Below are positions 35,474-43,816 of a DNA stretch of 64,000 nucleotides, in pieces. The DNA comes from Microbacterium nymphoidis (lineage in GTDB: Bacteria; Actinomycetota; Actinomycetes; Actinomycetales; Microbacteriaceae). The stretch spans positions 310,001 to 374,000 of the forward strand of contig NZ_JAJNOD010000002.1 of assembly GCF_021044885.1 (NCBI RefSeq), read 5' to 3'. The notes under the pieces are model-generated. The model had not been told where the DNA came from, did not search any database, and saw nothing but the letters and a program-made list of their open reading frames with translations. How positions within the stretch are numbered: the stretch's first letter is position 1; each line of letters starts with the position of its first letter. The position numbers and the translations under genes were made by a program.

Positions 35474-36844
35474 ATGACGACACCGTTCGTGCACCCCTAC
35501 ATTCCGAATACGGCTCCGGCCACGAAAGCGGCGATGCTCGCCGCGGTCGGGGCCGAATCCGTCGAGGACTTCTACGCCGACATCCCCGCTGCGCTGCGGT
35601 TGGACCGTCCGCTGGACCTGCCGGAGGCGTTGCCGGCCGAGCAGGACCTCGTCCGTCACGCCCGCACCCTGCTCGGCCGCAACCGGACGCTGGGAGAGCG
35701 ACGCAGCTTCCTCGGCCACGGCACCTACGCGCATTTCGTCCCGGCCGTCGTGGACGAGGTGATCGGACGCAGCGAGTTCCTCACCGCGTACGCGGGGGAG
35801 CCGTACGAGGACCATGGCCGGTTCCAGGCGCTGTTCCAGTACCAGTCGCTGATGGCTGAGCTGCTCGCGATGGATGTCGTGAACGTGCCGACCTACGACG
35901 GGTTCCAGGCCACCGCCACCGCCATCGCGATGGCGGGGCGCATCACCGGACGTTCGCGTGTTCTCGTGGCGAGCGACGTCCTGCCCGAGAAGCTCGGCAA
36001 GGTCGCCGACTTCGTCTCGGCCCACCTGGAGCTCGTCGACGTGGCGCGCGCCGACGGCACGGCTGACGTCGCAGCGATCACGGCCGCACTCGATGCCGAC
36101 ACGGCGGCCGTGTGGGTCGAGACCCCCAGCGTGACCGGTGCCGTCGAGGCCGCGCTCCCGGAACTCGCGCGTGCGGCTCATGCAGCCGGTGCCCTCCTGG
36201 TGGTCGGGACGGATCCGATCGGATACGGCGTGCTCACCCCGCCCGCGGAGCAGGGCGCGGACATCGTCGCCGGAGACATCCAGTCGCTTGGGCTGCACGC
36301 GTGGTTCGGAGGGGCGCACGGCGGCTTCATCGCCGTGCACGACGACGAGCGCTTCGTCATGGAGATGCCGTCGCGGTTGTTCGGGCTGGCCTCCACCGAT
36401 GTTGCGGGGGAGTACGGCTTCGGCGACGTGGCCTACGATCGCACCTCCTTCGCGCTGCGCGAAGAGGGCAAGGAATGGGTGGGCACCGCTGCCGCCCTCT
36501 GGGGGATCGCCGCGGGGGTGTACCTGGCGCTGATGGGTCCGCAGGGCATGGCCGAGCTCGGTGAGTCCCTGCTGGCGCGCACCCGCTACGCGCAGGACAT
36601 GCTGTCCGCCATCCCCGGCATCGAACTCGGCGACGGGGCCCTGCACCTGCGCGAGTTCACGCTCGACCTGTCGGGCACGGGACTGACCGCCCGGGGAGTG
36701 ATCGACGCCCTGCGCCGTGACGGATTCGAACCCGGCGTCGCCGTCGGCGAGCACCTCCTGCTGGTGTGCGTCACCGAACTCACCCCGCAGTCCGACATCG
36801 ACCACCTGGCCGCGGCGCTCGAGCGCCTGGCCACCACAGAGTGA
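35474..36844 (+). CDS. gcvPA: Glycine decarboxylase P-protein, subunit 1
   Basis: The 456-residue protein matches the N-terminal half of glycine dehydrogenase (decarboxylating) as found in split-type systems: FVHPYIPNTAPATKAAML, SFLGHGTYAHFVPAVVDE, FQYQSLMAELLAMDVVN and GDIQSLGLHAWFGGAHGG. With subunit 2 it should decarboxylate glycine on PLP and pass the aminomethyl group to the lipoyl arm of H-protein. I choose the ATG at 35474 because AAGGA lies four bases upstream; an in-frame ATG at 35462 has no such site. Actinobacteria usually carry a single-chain GcvP of about 950 residues, so a split enzyme is unusual. No gcvH, gcvT or lpd gene is near. Confidence 0.87.
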   Translation: MTTPFVHPYIPNTAPATKAAMLAAVGAESVEDFYADIPAALRLDRPLDLPEALPAEQDLVRHARTLLGRNRTLGERRSFLGHGTYAHFVPAVVDEVIGRSEFLTAYAGEPYEDHGRFQALFQYQSLMAELLAMDVVNVPTYDGFQATATAIAMAGRITGRSRVLVASDVLPEKLGKVADFVSAHLELVDVARADGTADVAAITAALDADTAAVWVETPSVTGAVEAALPELARAAHAAGALLVVGTDPIGYGVLTPPAEQGADIVAGDIQSLGLHAWFGGAHGGFIAVHDDERFVMEMPSRLFGLASTDVAGEYGFGDVAYDRTSFALREEGKEWVGTAAALWGIAAGVYLALMGPQGMAELGESLLARTRYAQDMLSAIPGIELGDGALHLREFTLDLSGTGLTARGVIDALRRDGFEPGVAVGEHLLLVCVTELTPQSDIDHLAAALERLATTE

Positions 36845-36857
36845 AGGAGCAGCGAGC

Positions 36858-38450
36858 ATGAGTCTGCCGATCGCACCGAAGCCGGCGCTGCGCCGCTTCC
36901 ACCAGGCCCGCTGGGACGAGCCGATCATCTTCGAGCTGTCGGCCCCCGGAGAGCGGGGTGTGCTCGTCTCCCCGATCGAGCCGGGCATCCGTGAGCGCGT
37001 GGGCGATGTCCTCGCCGACCTTCCCGACGGGCTGCGCCGTGCCACGCCTCCCGCCCTCCCCGAGATGGGGCAGATGCGCGTCCTCAAGCACTACCTGCGT
37101 CTGTCCCAGGAGAACCTGGGTGCCGATCTGAACGTGGACATCGGTCAGGGCACCTGCACGATGAAATACGCCCCGAAGGTCAACGACCAGCTGATCGCGG
37201 TGCCTCAGCTCCAGGATCTGCATCCGCGGCAGGACCCCGCTGACGTGCAGGGAGCGCTGGCCGTCGTCCACGGTCTTCAGGAGGCGCTCGCCGAGGTGAG
37301 CGGGATGGACGCGGTCTCGCTGAACACCCAGGGAGGATCTGCAGCGATATGGGCGAACATCGCGATGATCCGGGCCTATCACGCCTCTCGTGGCGAGGGC
37401 GAGCAGCGCCGTGAGGTGATCACCACGATCTTCAGCCATCCCTCCAACGCAGCGGCGGCGAAGGCCGCGGGGTACGACGTCATCACGCTGTACCCCGATG
37501 CCGACGGCTATCCGGACCTGGCGGCCCTGCGCGCTGCGCTCTCGGAGCGCACCGCGGCCATCATGGTCACGAACCCCGAGGACACCGGCATCTACAACCC
37601 GCAGATCGCGGAGTGGGTGGCCGCCGCGCACGAGGTGGGCGCGCTCGCGTCCTACGACCAGGCCAACGCTAACGGCATCCTCGGCATCACCCGGGCCCGC
37701 GAGGCGGGCTTCGACGTCTGCCACTTCAACCTGCACAAGACCTTCGGCGCTCCGCACGGCTGTGGAGGGCCCGGTGGCGGTGCGAACGCCGTGACCGCGG
37801 CGCTGGCGCCGTTCCTGCCCGGGTCGCGCGTGGTGAAGGAGGGCGACCGGTTCGTGATCGTGGAGCCCGGAGAACAGTCGATCGGTCACACCGGTCCGTC
37901 CTTCGGCCCGATCCCCACCATCGCGCGCGCCTACCTGTGGATCCGGGCGCTGGGGGCCGAGGGGCTGCGGGCGGTCGCGGAGATCGCGGTACTGAACAAC
38001 AACTACCTGCTGGAGAAGGTGCGCCGCATTCCCGGCGCTTCGGCTCCGTACGCGACGGGCCGGCGCCGGATCGAGCAGGTCCGCTACTCCTGGCAGGAGC
38101 TGTTCGAGCAGACCGGTGTCACCTCCGAGGAGATCGGTATCCGTCTCGCCGACTTCGGCATGCACTACTGGACCAGCCACCACCCCTACGTGGTGCCGCA
38201 GCCGTTCACCCTCGAGCCGACGGAGTCGTACTCGATGGCGGAGCTCGACGAGTACGTCGCTGTGCTGGCCGAGGTCGCCCGTGAAGCGCGTGAAGCGACG
38301 GAGACCGTGCGCACCGCGCCGCACAACCAGAGCGTGCACCACACGCATCACGACGAGCTCGACGACCCGTCCCGCTGGGCCATCACCTGGCGTGCGTACC
38401 TGCGGAAGTACCCCGAGGCGAACCGCTCCGCGTCCGCGCAGCCGGCCTGA
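36858..38450 (+). CDS. gcvPB: Glycine decarboxylase P-protein, subunit 2
   Basis: The 530-residue protein is the PLP-binding half of a split P-protein. HFNLHKTFGAPHG holds the PLP lysine at Lys294, and GPGGGANAV and LNTQGGSAA fit the conserved glycine-rich segments. LGADLNVDIGQGTCTMKY corresponds to the usual start of the domain. The C-terminus has an unusual extra stretch (VRTAPHNQSVHHTHHDELDD) with five histidines before RWAITWRAYLRK. AAGGAG lies eight bases before the ATG, 13 bases after gcvPA. The stop overlaps the next gene (TGATG). The missing partner proteins leave open whether glycine is the substrate. Confidence 0.88.
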   Translation: MSLPIAPKPALRRFHQARWDEPIIFELSAPGERGVLVSPIEPGIRERVGDVLADLPDGLRRATPPALPEMGQMRVLKHYLRLSQENLGADLNVDIGQGTCTMKYAPKVNDQLIAVPQLQDLHPRQDPADVQGALAVVHGLQEALAEVSGMDAVSLNTQGGSAAIWANIAMIRAYHASRGEGEQRREVITTIFSHPSNAAAAKAAGYDVITLYPDADGYPDLAALRAALSERTAAIMVTNPEDTGIYNPQIAEWVAAAHEVGALASYDQANANGILGITRAREAGFDVCHFNLHKTFGAPHGCGGPGGGANAVTAALAPFLPGSRVVKEGDRFVIVEPGEQSIGHTGPSFGPIPTIARAYLWIRALGAEGLRAVAEIAVLNNNYLLEKVRRIPGASAPYATGRRRIEQVRYSWQELFEQTGVTSEEIGIRLADFGMHYWTSHHPYVVPQPFTLEPTESYSMAELDEYVAVLAEVAREAREATETVRTAPHNQSVHHTHHDELDDPSRWAITWRAYLRKYPEANRSASAQPA

Positions 38451-39646
38451 TGATCGGTCTGCTCGTCAACCCCATCGCCGGCGTCGGCGGGCCCGCCGGG
38501 TTCGCCGGCTCCGACGGGGTCGGCGTGCAGCAGGCGGCGCTCGCGGTGGGCTCGCTCCCGCGGGCAGGCTCGCGGGCGGTCGCCGCATTGCGCGTGCTCG
38601 CGGCCGCGGCACCCGACACCCGAGTGCTCACGATCGGCGGGGCGATGGGGGAGGATGCGGTCCGCGAAGCCGGGCTCACTCCCGTGGTGATCGTCCCCGC
38701 CGGATCCCCGTCCACGGCCGCCGACACCGTCTCGGCGGTGGGCGCGCTGCGCGACGCCGGCGTCACGCTGCTGCTGTTCGCCGGGGGCGACGGCACGGCG
38801 CGGGACATCGCGACCGCCCTCGGCCCGCCGATCTCTTCGCGAGAAGCCCCTGCCCGCCGGAGCAACCCCGCGACGCGGGGCCTCTCCGCCGCTGAGGGGG
38901 TTCTCGCGGTGCTCGGGATTCCCGCGGGCGTGAAGATGTACTCCGCCGCCTTCGCGGTCTCGCCGGCCGCGGCCGGGGCCATCGCTGCCGAGTGGGTCGC
39001 ATCGGGCGGACTCCCCGTGTCCGAGGCCGATGTGCTGGATGCGGACGAAGAAGAGCTGCGCCGCGGCGAGACCCGGCCGCGCCTGTTCGCGACCCTGCCG
39101 ATTCCGGTACGGCCGGGGCGGACCCAAGCCCGCAAGGCGGCGAGTCCGGCCGATGAGCATGCGGCCGTGCGAGCGGCCGCCGCCGGCGCGGTTTCCCGGA
39201 TGCGCCCGGGCGTCAGCTACCTGCTGGGCCCGGGCAGCACCATGAGGGAGGTCGCGCGCCAGCTCGGCATCGTCGGCACACCGGTCGGCGTCGATGTGGT
39301 GCGCGACGGCGCACTCGTGCTGGCCGGGGCGAGCGAACGGGACCTGCTCGAGATCGTCGCGGCGGGGCCCGCACAGGCCGTCGTCACCGTGATCGGCGGG
39401 CAGGGCTTCCTGCTCGGCCGCGGCAACCAGCAGTTGTCCGCCGCCGTCCTCCGCGGTATCGGGCCGGATCCTCTCCTCGTGGTCGCCGCGGAGCAGAAAC
39501 TCATCGATCTGCACGGCGCACCGCTCATCGTCGACACCGGGGATGCCACGCTGGATGCGAGCCTCGCCGGCTTCGTCCCGGTCGTCACCGGTGCAGCGTC
39601 CACCAGCATCTACCCCGTCTCGGCGCCCGAGGGCGCCCGAACCTGA
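38450..39646 (+). CDS. ATP-NAD kinase-like protein (AcoX type)
   Basis: The 398-residue protein opens IGLLVNPIAGVGGPAGFAGS and contains the nucleotide-binding LLLFAGGDGTARDI (GGDGT motif of NAD/diacylglycerol kinases), then LGIPAGVKMYSAAF and SYLLGPGSTMREVARQLG. This is the pattern of the predicted ATP-NAD kinase group that includes AcoX from acetoin catabolism clusters; the biochemical role of AcoX is not established. It overlaps gcvPB by one base (TGATG) and is followed by an SDR gene 25 bases later. It might make NADP for the SDR or phosphorylate a pathway intermediate. Both are guesses. Confidence 0.8.
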   Translation: MIGLLVNPIAGVGGPAGFAGSDGVGVQQAALAVGSLPRAGSRAVAALRVLAAAAPDTRVLTIGGAMGEDAVREAGLTPVVIVPAGSPSTAADTVSAVGALRDAGVTLLLFAGGDGTARDIATALGPPISSREAPARRSNPATRGLSAAEGVLAVLGIPAGVKMYSAAFAVSPAAAGAIAAEWVASGGLPVSEADVLDADEEELRRGETRPRLFATLPIPVRPGRTQARKAASPADEHAAVRAAAAGAVSRMRPGVSYLLGPGSTMREVARQLGIVGTPVGVDVVRDGALVLAGASERDLLEIVAAGPAQAVVTVIGGQGFLLGRGNQQLSAAVLRGIGPDPLLVVAAEQKLIDLHGAPLIVDTGDATLDASLAGFVPVVTGAASTSIYPVSAPEGART

Positions 39647-39671
39647 CCAGGAACCACCAGAAAGGAACGCC

Positions 39672-40430
39672 ATGCGTCTGGAGAACAAGAAGGCCATCGT
39701 CACCGGTGGCGCCGGCGGCATCGGCCGAGCCACCTGTCTCGCGCTCGCGGCCGAGGGGGCCGACGTCGCCGTCGTCGATCTCAACAGCGAGGCGGCGGAA
39801 GCCGTGGCTGCCGAGATCCGCACGGCGGGCGGCACCGCGATCGCGATCGGCGCCGACGTGTCGCAGGAAGCCGACATCCGCCGCGTGGTCGAGACCGTCG
39901 TTGCGGAGTTCGGGACCGTGAACGTGGCGTTCAACAACGCCGGCATCATCCGCCGTTCCACCGCGGAGGAGATCGAGGTCGACGAATGGGACCTGGTCTT
40001 CGGGGTCAACGTGCGAGCGATCTACCTGATGTGCAAGCACGTGGTGCCGATCATGCGCGCTGCCGGCGGCGGCTCGATCGTGAACACCGGTTCCGGATGG
40101 GGCCTCAAGGGCGGCGGTCGTGCCTTGTCGTACTGCGCCTCCAAGGGCGCGGTCGTGAACATGACGCGCGCGCTCGCGATCGACCACGGGCCTGACGGCA
40201 TCCGCGTGAACTCGGTGAACCCGGGCGACGTGAACACGGGAATGCTGCGCGATGAGGCTCGCCAGCTGGGCGAGGACACCGACGCGTTCCTCGCCGAGGC
40301 GGCGGATCGTCCCCTTCGCCGGATGGGTGAGCCGCGCGAGATCGCGCAGGCCGTGGTCTGGCTCGCGAGCGATGATTCGAGCTACGTGACCGGCTCCGCC
40401 CTGGTGGTGGATGGCGGCGGCATCGCCTGA
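39672..40430 (+). CDS. Short-chain dehydrogenase/reductase
   Basis: The 252-residue protein is a classical SDR: TGGAGGIGRA for the cofactor (TGxxxGxG), an acidic residue in VVDLNS that favours NAD over NADP, NNAG, a catalytic YCASK with the upstream serine in NTGSGWG, and a C-terminal GSALVVDGGG. It oxidises or reduces an alcohol/ketone in the cytoplasm. AAAGGA lies five bases ahead of the ATG. It is the last gene of the gcvPA-gcvPB-AcoX cassette and is followed by a terminator hairpin. Acetoin or butanediol dehydrogenases are SDRs found with AcoX elsewhere, but the sequence does not fix the substrate. Confidence 0.9.
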   Translation: MRLENKKAIVTGGAGGIGRATCLALAAEGADVAVVDLNSEAAEAVAAEIRTAGGTAIAIGADVSQEADIRRVVETVVAEFGTVNVAFNNAGIIRRSTAEEIEVDEWDLVFGVNVRAIYLMCKHVVPIMRAAGGGSIVNTGSGWGLKGGGRALSYCASKGAVVNMTRALAIDHGPDGIRVNSVNPGDVNTGMLRDEARQLGEDTDAFLAEAADRPLRRMGEPREIAQAVVWLASDDSSYVTGSALVVDGGGIA

Positions 40431-40454
40431 TCGCCCCCGGCCGGTGCGGCAAGA

Positions 40455-40496
40455 CGAAGGTCCGGGACACCCGCGTGCGGATGTCCCGGACCTTCG
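40455..40496. terminator. Bidirectional terminator after the SDR gene
   Basis: CGAAGGTCCGGGACA (40455-40469) and TGTCCCGGACCTTCG (40482-40496) pair exactly; CCGC/GCGG inside the loop extend the stem after one mismatch. It lies between the convergent SDR and LPXTG-protein genes. Confidence 0.78.
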
Positions 40497-40510
40497 CGGT
40501 TGACCGCTGC

Positions 40511-43500
40511 TCAGCCGCGGCGCGTGCGCGCCCGAGCGCGCACCGCCAGGGCTCCGATCAGGAGCAGGAGCGCGGCCAGCGCGGTGGGAAACGCGAGAGA
40601 CGACGCGTCCGTGCCCGTCGACGGCAGATCGGGTGTCGCGCTCGGTCCCACCGGACCCGTGGACCCGGGAACGGGCGGGGTGCTGCTCGGCGCATCCGTG
40701 GGCTGCGTTGTGGGTGCCGTGGTCGGAACGCCCGTGGGCTCGCCGGTGGGTTCCGTGGTGGGTTCCCCGGTCGGTTCCGTCGTGGGTTCCGTGGTGGGCT
40801 CCCCGGTCGGTTCCGTCGTGGGTTCCGTGGTGGGTTCCCCGGTCGGTTGCGTCGTGGGCTCTCCGGTCGGTTCCGTGGTCGGCTCCGTTGTCGGTTCCGT
40901 GGTGGGTTCCGTCGTCGGTTCCTCCGTCGGTGTCCCCGTCGGCGTCGGCGACAGGGATCCGACGGTCACCGTGGCCGTGTTCGACGCGGTCGTCCCGTTG
41001 GAGGACGACACCGTGAACACGGCTGTCGCGATCGCGTCCGCCACACCCGCGGCCGGGGTGAACACGACGATCCGCGAGCGCACATCGGGTCCACCGGCCT
41101 GCGCGACGAGCGCAAGCAGTCGTGCGAACGGCCCCGGCTCGTCGGTATCGGCGAGGTCCCAGCGGCCAAGCGCCGGATCATCCGGCTGGATCGCCACGGT
41201 GGCGGTCGCGGGTGCGCCACCGGTGAGTGTGCCGGCGGAGTAGGTCAGGACGAGCTCGACCGCGCGACCCGGTTCGGTGTCCGCCGCGCTCGCGCTCGCG
41301 GTGGCCGGCGTCGCGGGCGAGGTCACCGTGACCGTGAGGTTCGCTTCAGCGGTCGTGCCGTTGCTGGAGGTCACGAGGTAGGTCGCCGTGACCGTGGCGT
41401 CCGTGATCGCTGCCGCGGGGATGAACGTGATGTCGGAGCCCGACACCGTCCACGTCCCCGCCGCGGGATCGGCGGGCGTCACGGTGAGCTCAGCCGTGGC
41501 GGGCAGCCCGCCCAGCTCGGTTCCGGCCGAGAACACCGGCGACAGCGTGACCGCTGCGCCTGCGTCGGTGGCGGCCTGTGCATCCTCTGCGGTCGCGGCG
41601 ACCGCAGAGGCGGGTGCGCCGAGGCGGAACGACGCCACCACCGCGCGATGATTGCTCGCCCACGCGTTGCCGATCACGTTCGTCTTCGAGGGCCAGCCGG
41701 CCACCACGGTGTTGGCGCCGTCGAGGGTGAGGGGTGCGCCGGCGAAATGCACGTAGTCGATGCGATCCTGCGGCTGCGGCGAGCCGTTCGGCCGGGTGTC
41801 GATGATCGGCGACCACGTGTCGCCGCGCTCGGCCGCGTCGGGGTGTGCGAGACGGAACGCGTCGGTCAGCCCGGCCGCGGCGAAGGCCGCCGGCACCGGC
41901 CAGTCCACGCCACCGGTGACACAGTGCGCGTCCGCGGTGGCATCCGTCCAGTCGGCGCCGGACGGGGACTGCAGATCGCCGAGGACGATCACCGGAGTGC
42001 GCGCGGCAACGGCGAGGTCGTCCCGCAGCGAGCGGGACACCGCCTCCGTCTGTGCGAAGCGGAGCGTGGCACGCTCTGCGGCGATGAGCGCGCCGGGATC
42101 GGCGGGGGACGCGTCACAGGCGGCATCCGGTCCGTAGCCGCCGGCATCCAGAGCCACGCTCCAGACGCGGACGTCCTGTCCGAGCACGTCGGCGGTGGCG
42201 CCGAAGGCGGGGGCGTCCTCCTCGGCCGCCGTGTCGGCCGTCAGCGGATACGGGGAGAGGATGCCGGTGTCACCCGGGCCCTCCAGGGCGTGCCATCCGA
42301 GGGCTGCGGCCAGCTGTGACGCACCGGAGCCGCCGTCGTGCTGCACCCCGATCACATCGAAGCCGTTCTCGGCGATGACCGCGAGGTTCTTCAGACGGGC
42401 ATCATCCACGTGTGACCCGCCGTCCCACAGATTCCAGGTGACGGCATCCAGCGCCACCGGAGCACCCGCCTCGACGCCGGGCACCTCCACGCTGATCAGC
42501 GAGGTGGTGGTTCCGTCGCTCGCGGACACGAGGATCCAGCCCGGGACGTCGACCGCCGCCGCCGGCACCGTTCCGGTCACGGTTCCGTCGGCACTCACGT
42601 TCAGCCAGTCGTCCCCGTCCGCCTTCGTGAACGTCGGCGCTCGGCCGTTCCACAGCCCGGCCACGGACTGGGAGATGGATTCGCCGACGCGGCCGGTCGG
42701 TGCGCGGAACACACCCGAGACGAAGCCCTTCGCGAGCGTCGAACCGTCGGTCGTCGCGGGGCGCGCGGCCCAGACCGCGTAAAGGGTGACGACGGCGTCC
42801 GGGGTGACGGCAAGGTCTGTGACGCTGTCGGCATCGGCGTACACGATCGGGCCGGTGGGGGTTGCCGCCCACCCCTGGAACAGGAACCCGTTGCGCGTGA
42901 AACCGTTCTTGTTCAGCGACGCGGTCTGTCCGCCCACCAGCTGCTGGGACGCGGTCGAGCCGCCGGTCGCGCCGTTGCCGTCGAAGGCGATCGTGTACTG
43001 CAGCGGCTTCTGCGCGGCGTAGTCCGCGGCCACCTGAGAGGCGGGGACGACGTCGTTGTAGAAGCTCAGCGTGTCGATGAGGGCGTTCGTGTACCCGTCG
43101 GCGGAGTCGGTCTCGCTGCCGCTGAAGCCGCCGATGTTGAACGCCAGCCCGCTGGCGAACCTGGTGTTCGCGGTGACGTATCCCGCGGGAGAGGTCGCCG
43201 TGAGAGCGCCGTCGGTGTAGACCTTCACCTGGTTCGCCGTGCGATCCACCGTGACGGCGACGTGGTGCCAGGTGCCCTTCAGATTGGGCGTCGCACCGTT
43301 CAGGTACTCCTTCGTGCCGCCCGGAGTCTGTCCCCAGCACGCCTGCAGTACGCCCGGTGTGGTCTGGTTGTAGAGCGTGATCCCCGCGTTGTTGCACGAG
43401 ACGAAGTTCTGGTTGCTCATCAGGGTGCCGTAGGACGTGCGGCTCTGCAGCTGCATCCAGAACGTGTACGAGAAGCTCGCCGAGGCGTCGGTCTTGCCGG

Positions 43501-43795
43501 CCACCAGCGGCAGCTTCACATAGTTCTTGCCGGACGAGACCGCCACAGCTGTGCCGCTCACGCCCGAGGTGTAAGCAGGAGTCCCGACCCAGCTGGCATC
43601 CAGTCCATTGCCGGAGACGTCCGTGATGGCCGCGCCCTGGTCTTCGTCGAAGGTGTAGGTGGCAACAGGGGTCACCGTGGCGGCGGCCTGGACGGGCGAT
43701 GCCGCGGGCCCCGTCACCGCCATCACGGTGGCGATCGCCGTCGCCGCCAGTGCACCGAGCACGCGGCGTCGCGTGCCGTGGAGTGTCACGCTCAT
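40511..43795 (-). CDS. LPXTG surface protein: LamG, repeat and phosphatase-like domains
   Basis: The 1094-residue protein has a signal peptide cut near AAA (about residue 38), a LamG-type jelly roll (about 42-255), a Listeria-Bacteroides repeat (YTIAFDGNGATGGSTA, about 260-340), an Ig-like stretch, and an endonuclease/exonuclease/phosphatase-like fold (about 445-720: VTWNLWDGG, VIVLGDLQ, DRIDYVHF, SNHRAVV). Two further beta domains, a TEPTTEPTGEPT stalk and LPSTG at 1057-1061 with membrane span and Arg tail follow. In the phosphatase-like part the usual metal-binding Glu after Gln is His486 (GVQHDG), GDFN is GDLQ and SDH is SNH, so catalysis may be lost or altered. It starts 21 bases after the phospholipase gene and is probably in that operon. 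Confidence 0.83.
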   Translation of the reverse strand: MSVTLHGTRRRVLGALAATAIATVMAVTGPAASPVQAAATVTPVATYTFDEDQGAAITDVSGNGLDASWVGTPAYTSGVSGTAVAVSSGKNYVKLPLVAGKTDASASFSYTFWMQLQSRTSYGTLMSNQNFVSCNNAGITLYNQTTPGVLQACWGQTPGGTKEYLNGATPNLKGTWHHVAVTVDRTANQVKVYTDGALTATSPAGYVTANTRFASGLAFNIGGFSGSETDSADGYTNALIDTLSFYNDVVPASQVAADYAAQKPLQYTIAFDGNGATGGSTASQQLVGGQTASLNKNGFTRNGFLFQGWAATPTGPIVYADADSVTDLAVTPDAVVTLYAVWAARPATTDGSTLAKGFVSGVFRAPTGRVGESISQSVAGLWNGRAPTFTKADGDDWLNVSADGTVTGTVPAAAVDVPGWILVSASDGTTTSLISVEVPGVEAGAPVALDAVTWNLWDGGSHVDDARLKNLAVIAENGFDVIGVQHDGGSGASQLAAALGWHALEGPGDTGILSPYPLTADTAAEEDAPAFGATADVLGQDVRVWSVALDAGGYGPDAACDASPADPGALIAAERATLRFAQTEAVSRSLRDDLAVAARTPVIVLGDLQSPSGADWTDATADAHCVTGGVDWPVPAAFAAAGLTDAFRLAHPDAAERGDTWSPIIDTRPNGSPQPQDRIDYVHFAGAPLTLDGANTVVAGWPSKTNVIGNAWASNHRAVVASFRLGAPASAVAATAEDAQAATDAGAAVTLSPVFSAGTELGGLPATAELTVTPADPAAGTWTVSGSDITFIPAAAITDATVTATYLVTSSNGTTAEANLTVTVTSPATPATASASAADTEPGRAVELVLTYSAGTLTGGAPATATVAIQPDDPALGRWDLADTDEPGPFARLLALVAQAGGPDVRSRIVVFTPAAGVADAIATAVFTVSSSNGTTASNTATVTVGSLSPTPTGTPTEEPTTEPTTEPTTEPTTEPTGEPTTQPTGEPTTEPTTEPTGEPTTEPTTEPTGEPTTEPTGEPTGVPTTAPTTQPTDAPSSTPPVPGSTGPVGPSATPDLPSTGTDASSLAFPTALAALLLLIGALAVRARARTRRG

Positions 43796-43816
43796 CTCTG
43801 TTCTCTCCGATCCGTC

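Noticed and set aside
40725..40935. Direct repeats in the minus-strand LPXTG gene as a possible CRISPR-like array
   Set aside because: The repeats have no unique spacers and translate into a Thr-Glu-Pro wall stalk in frame with the surface protein.
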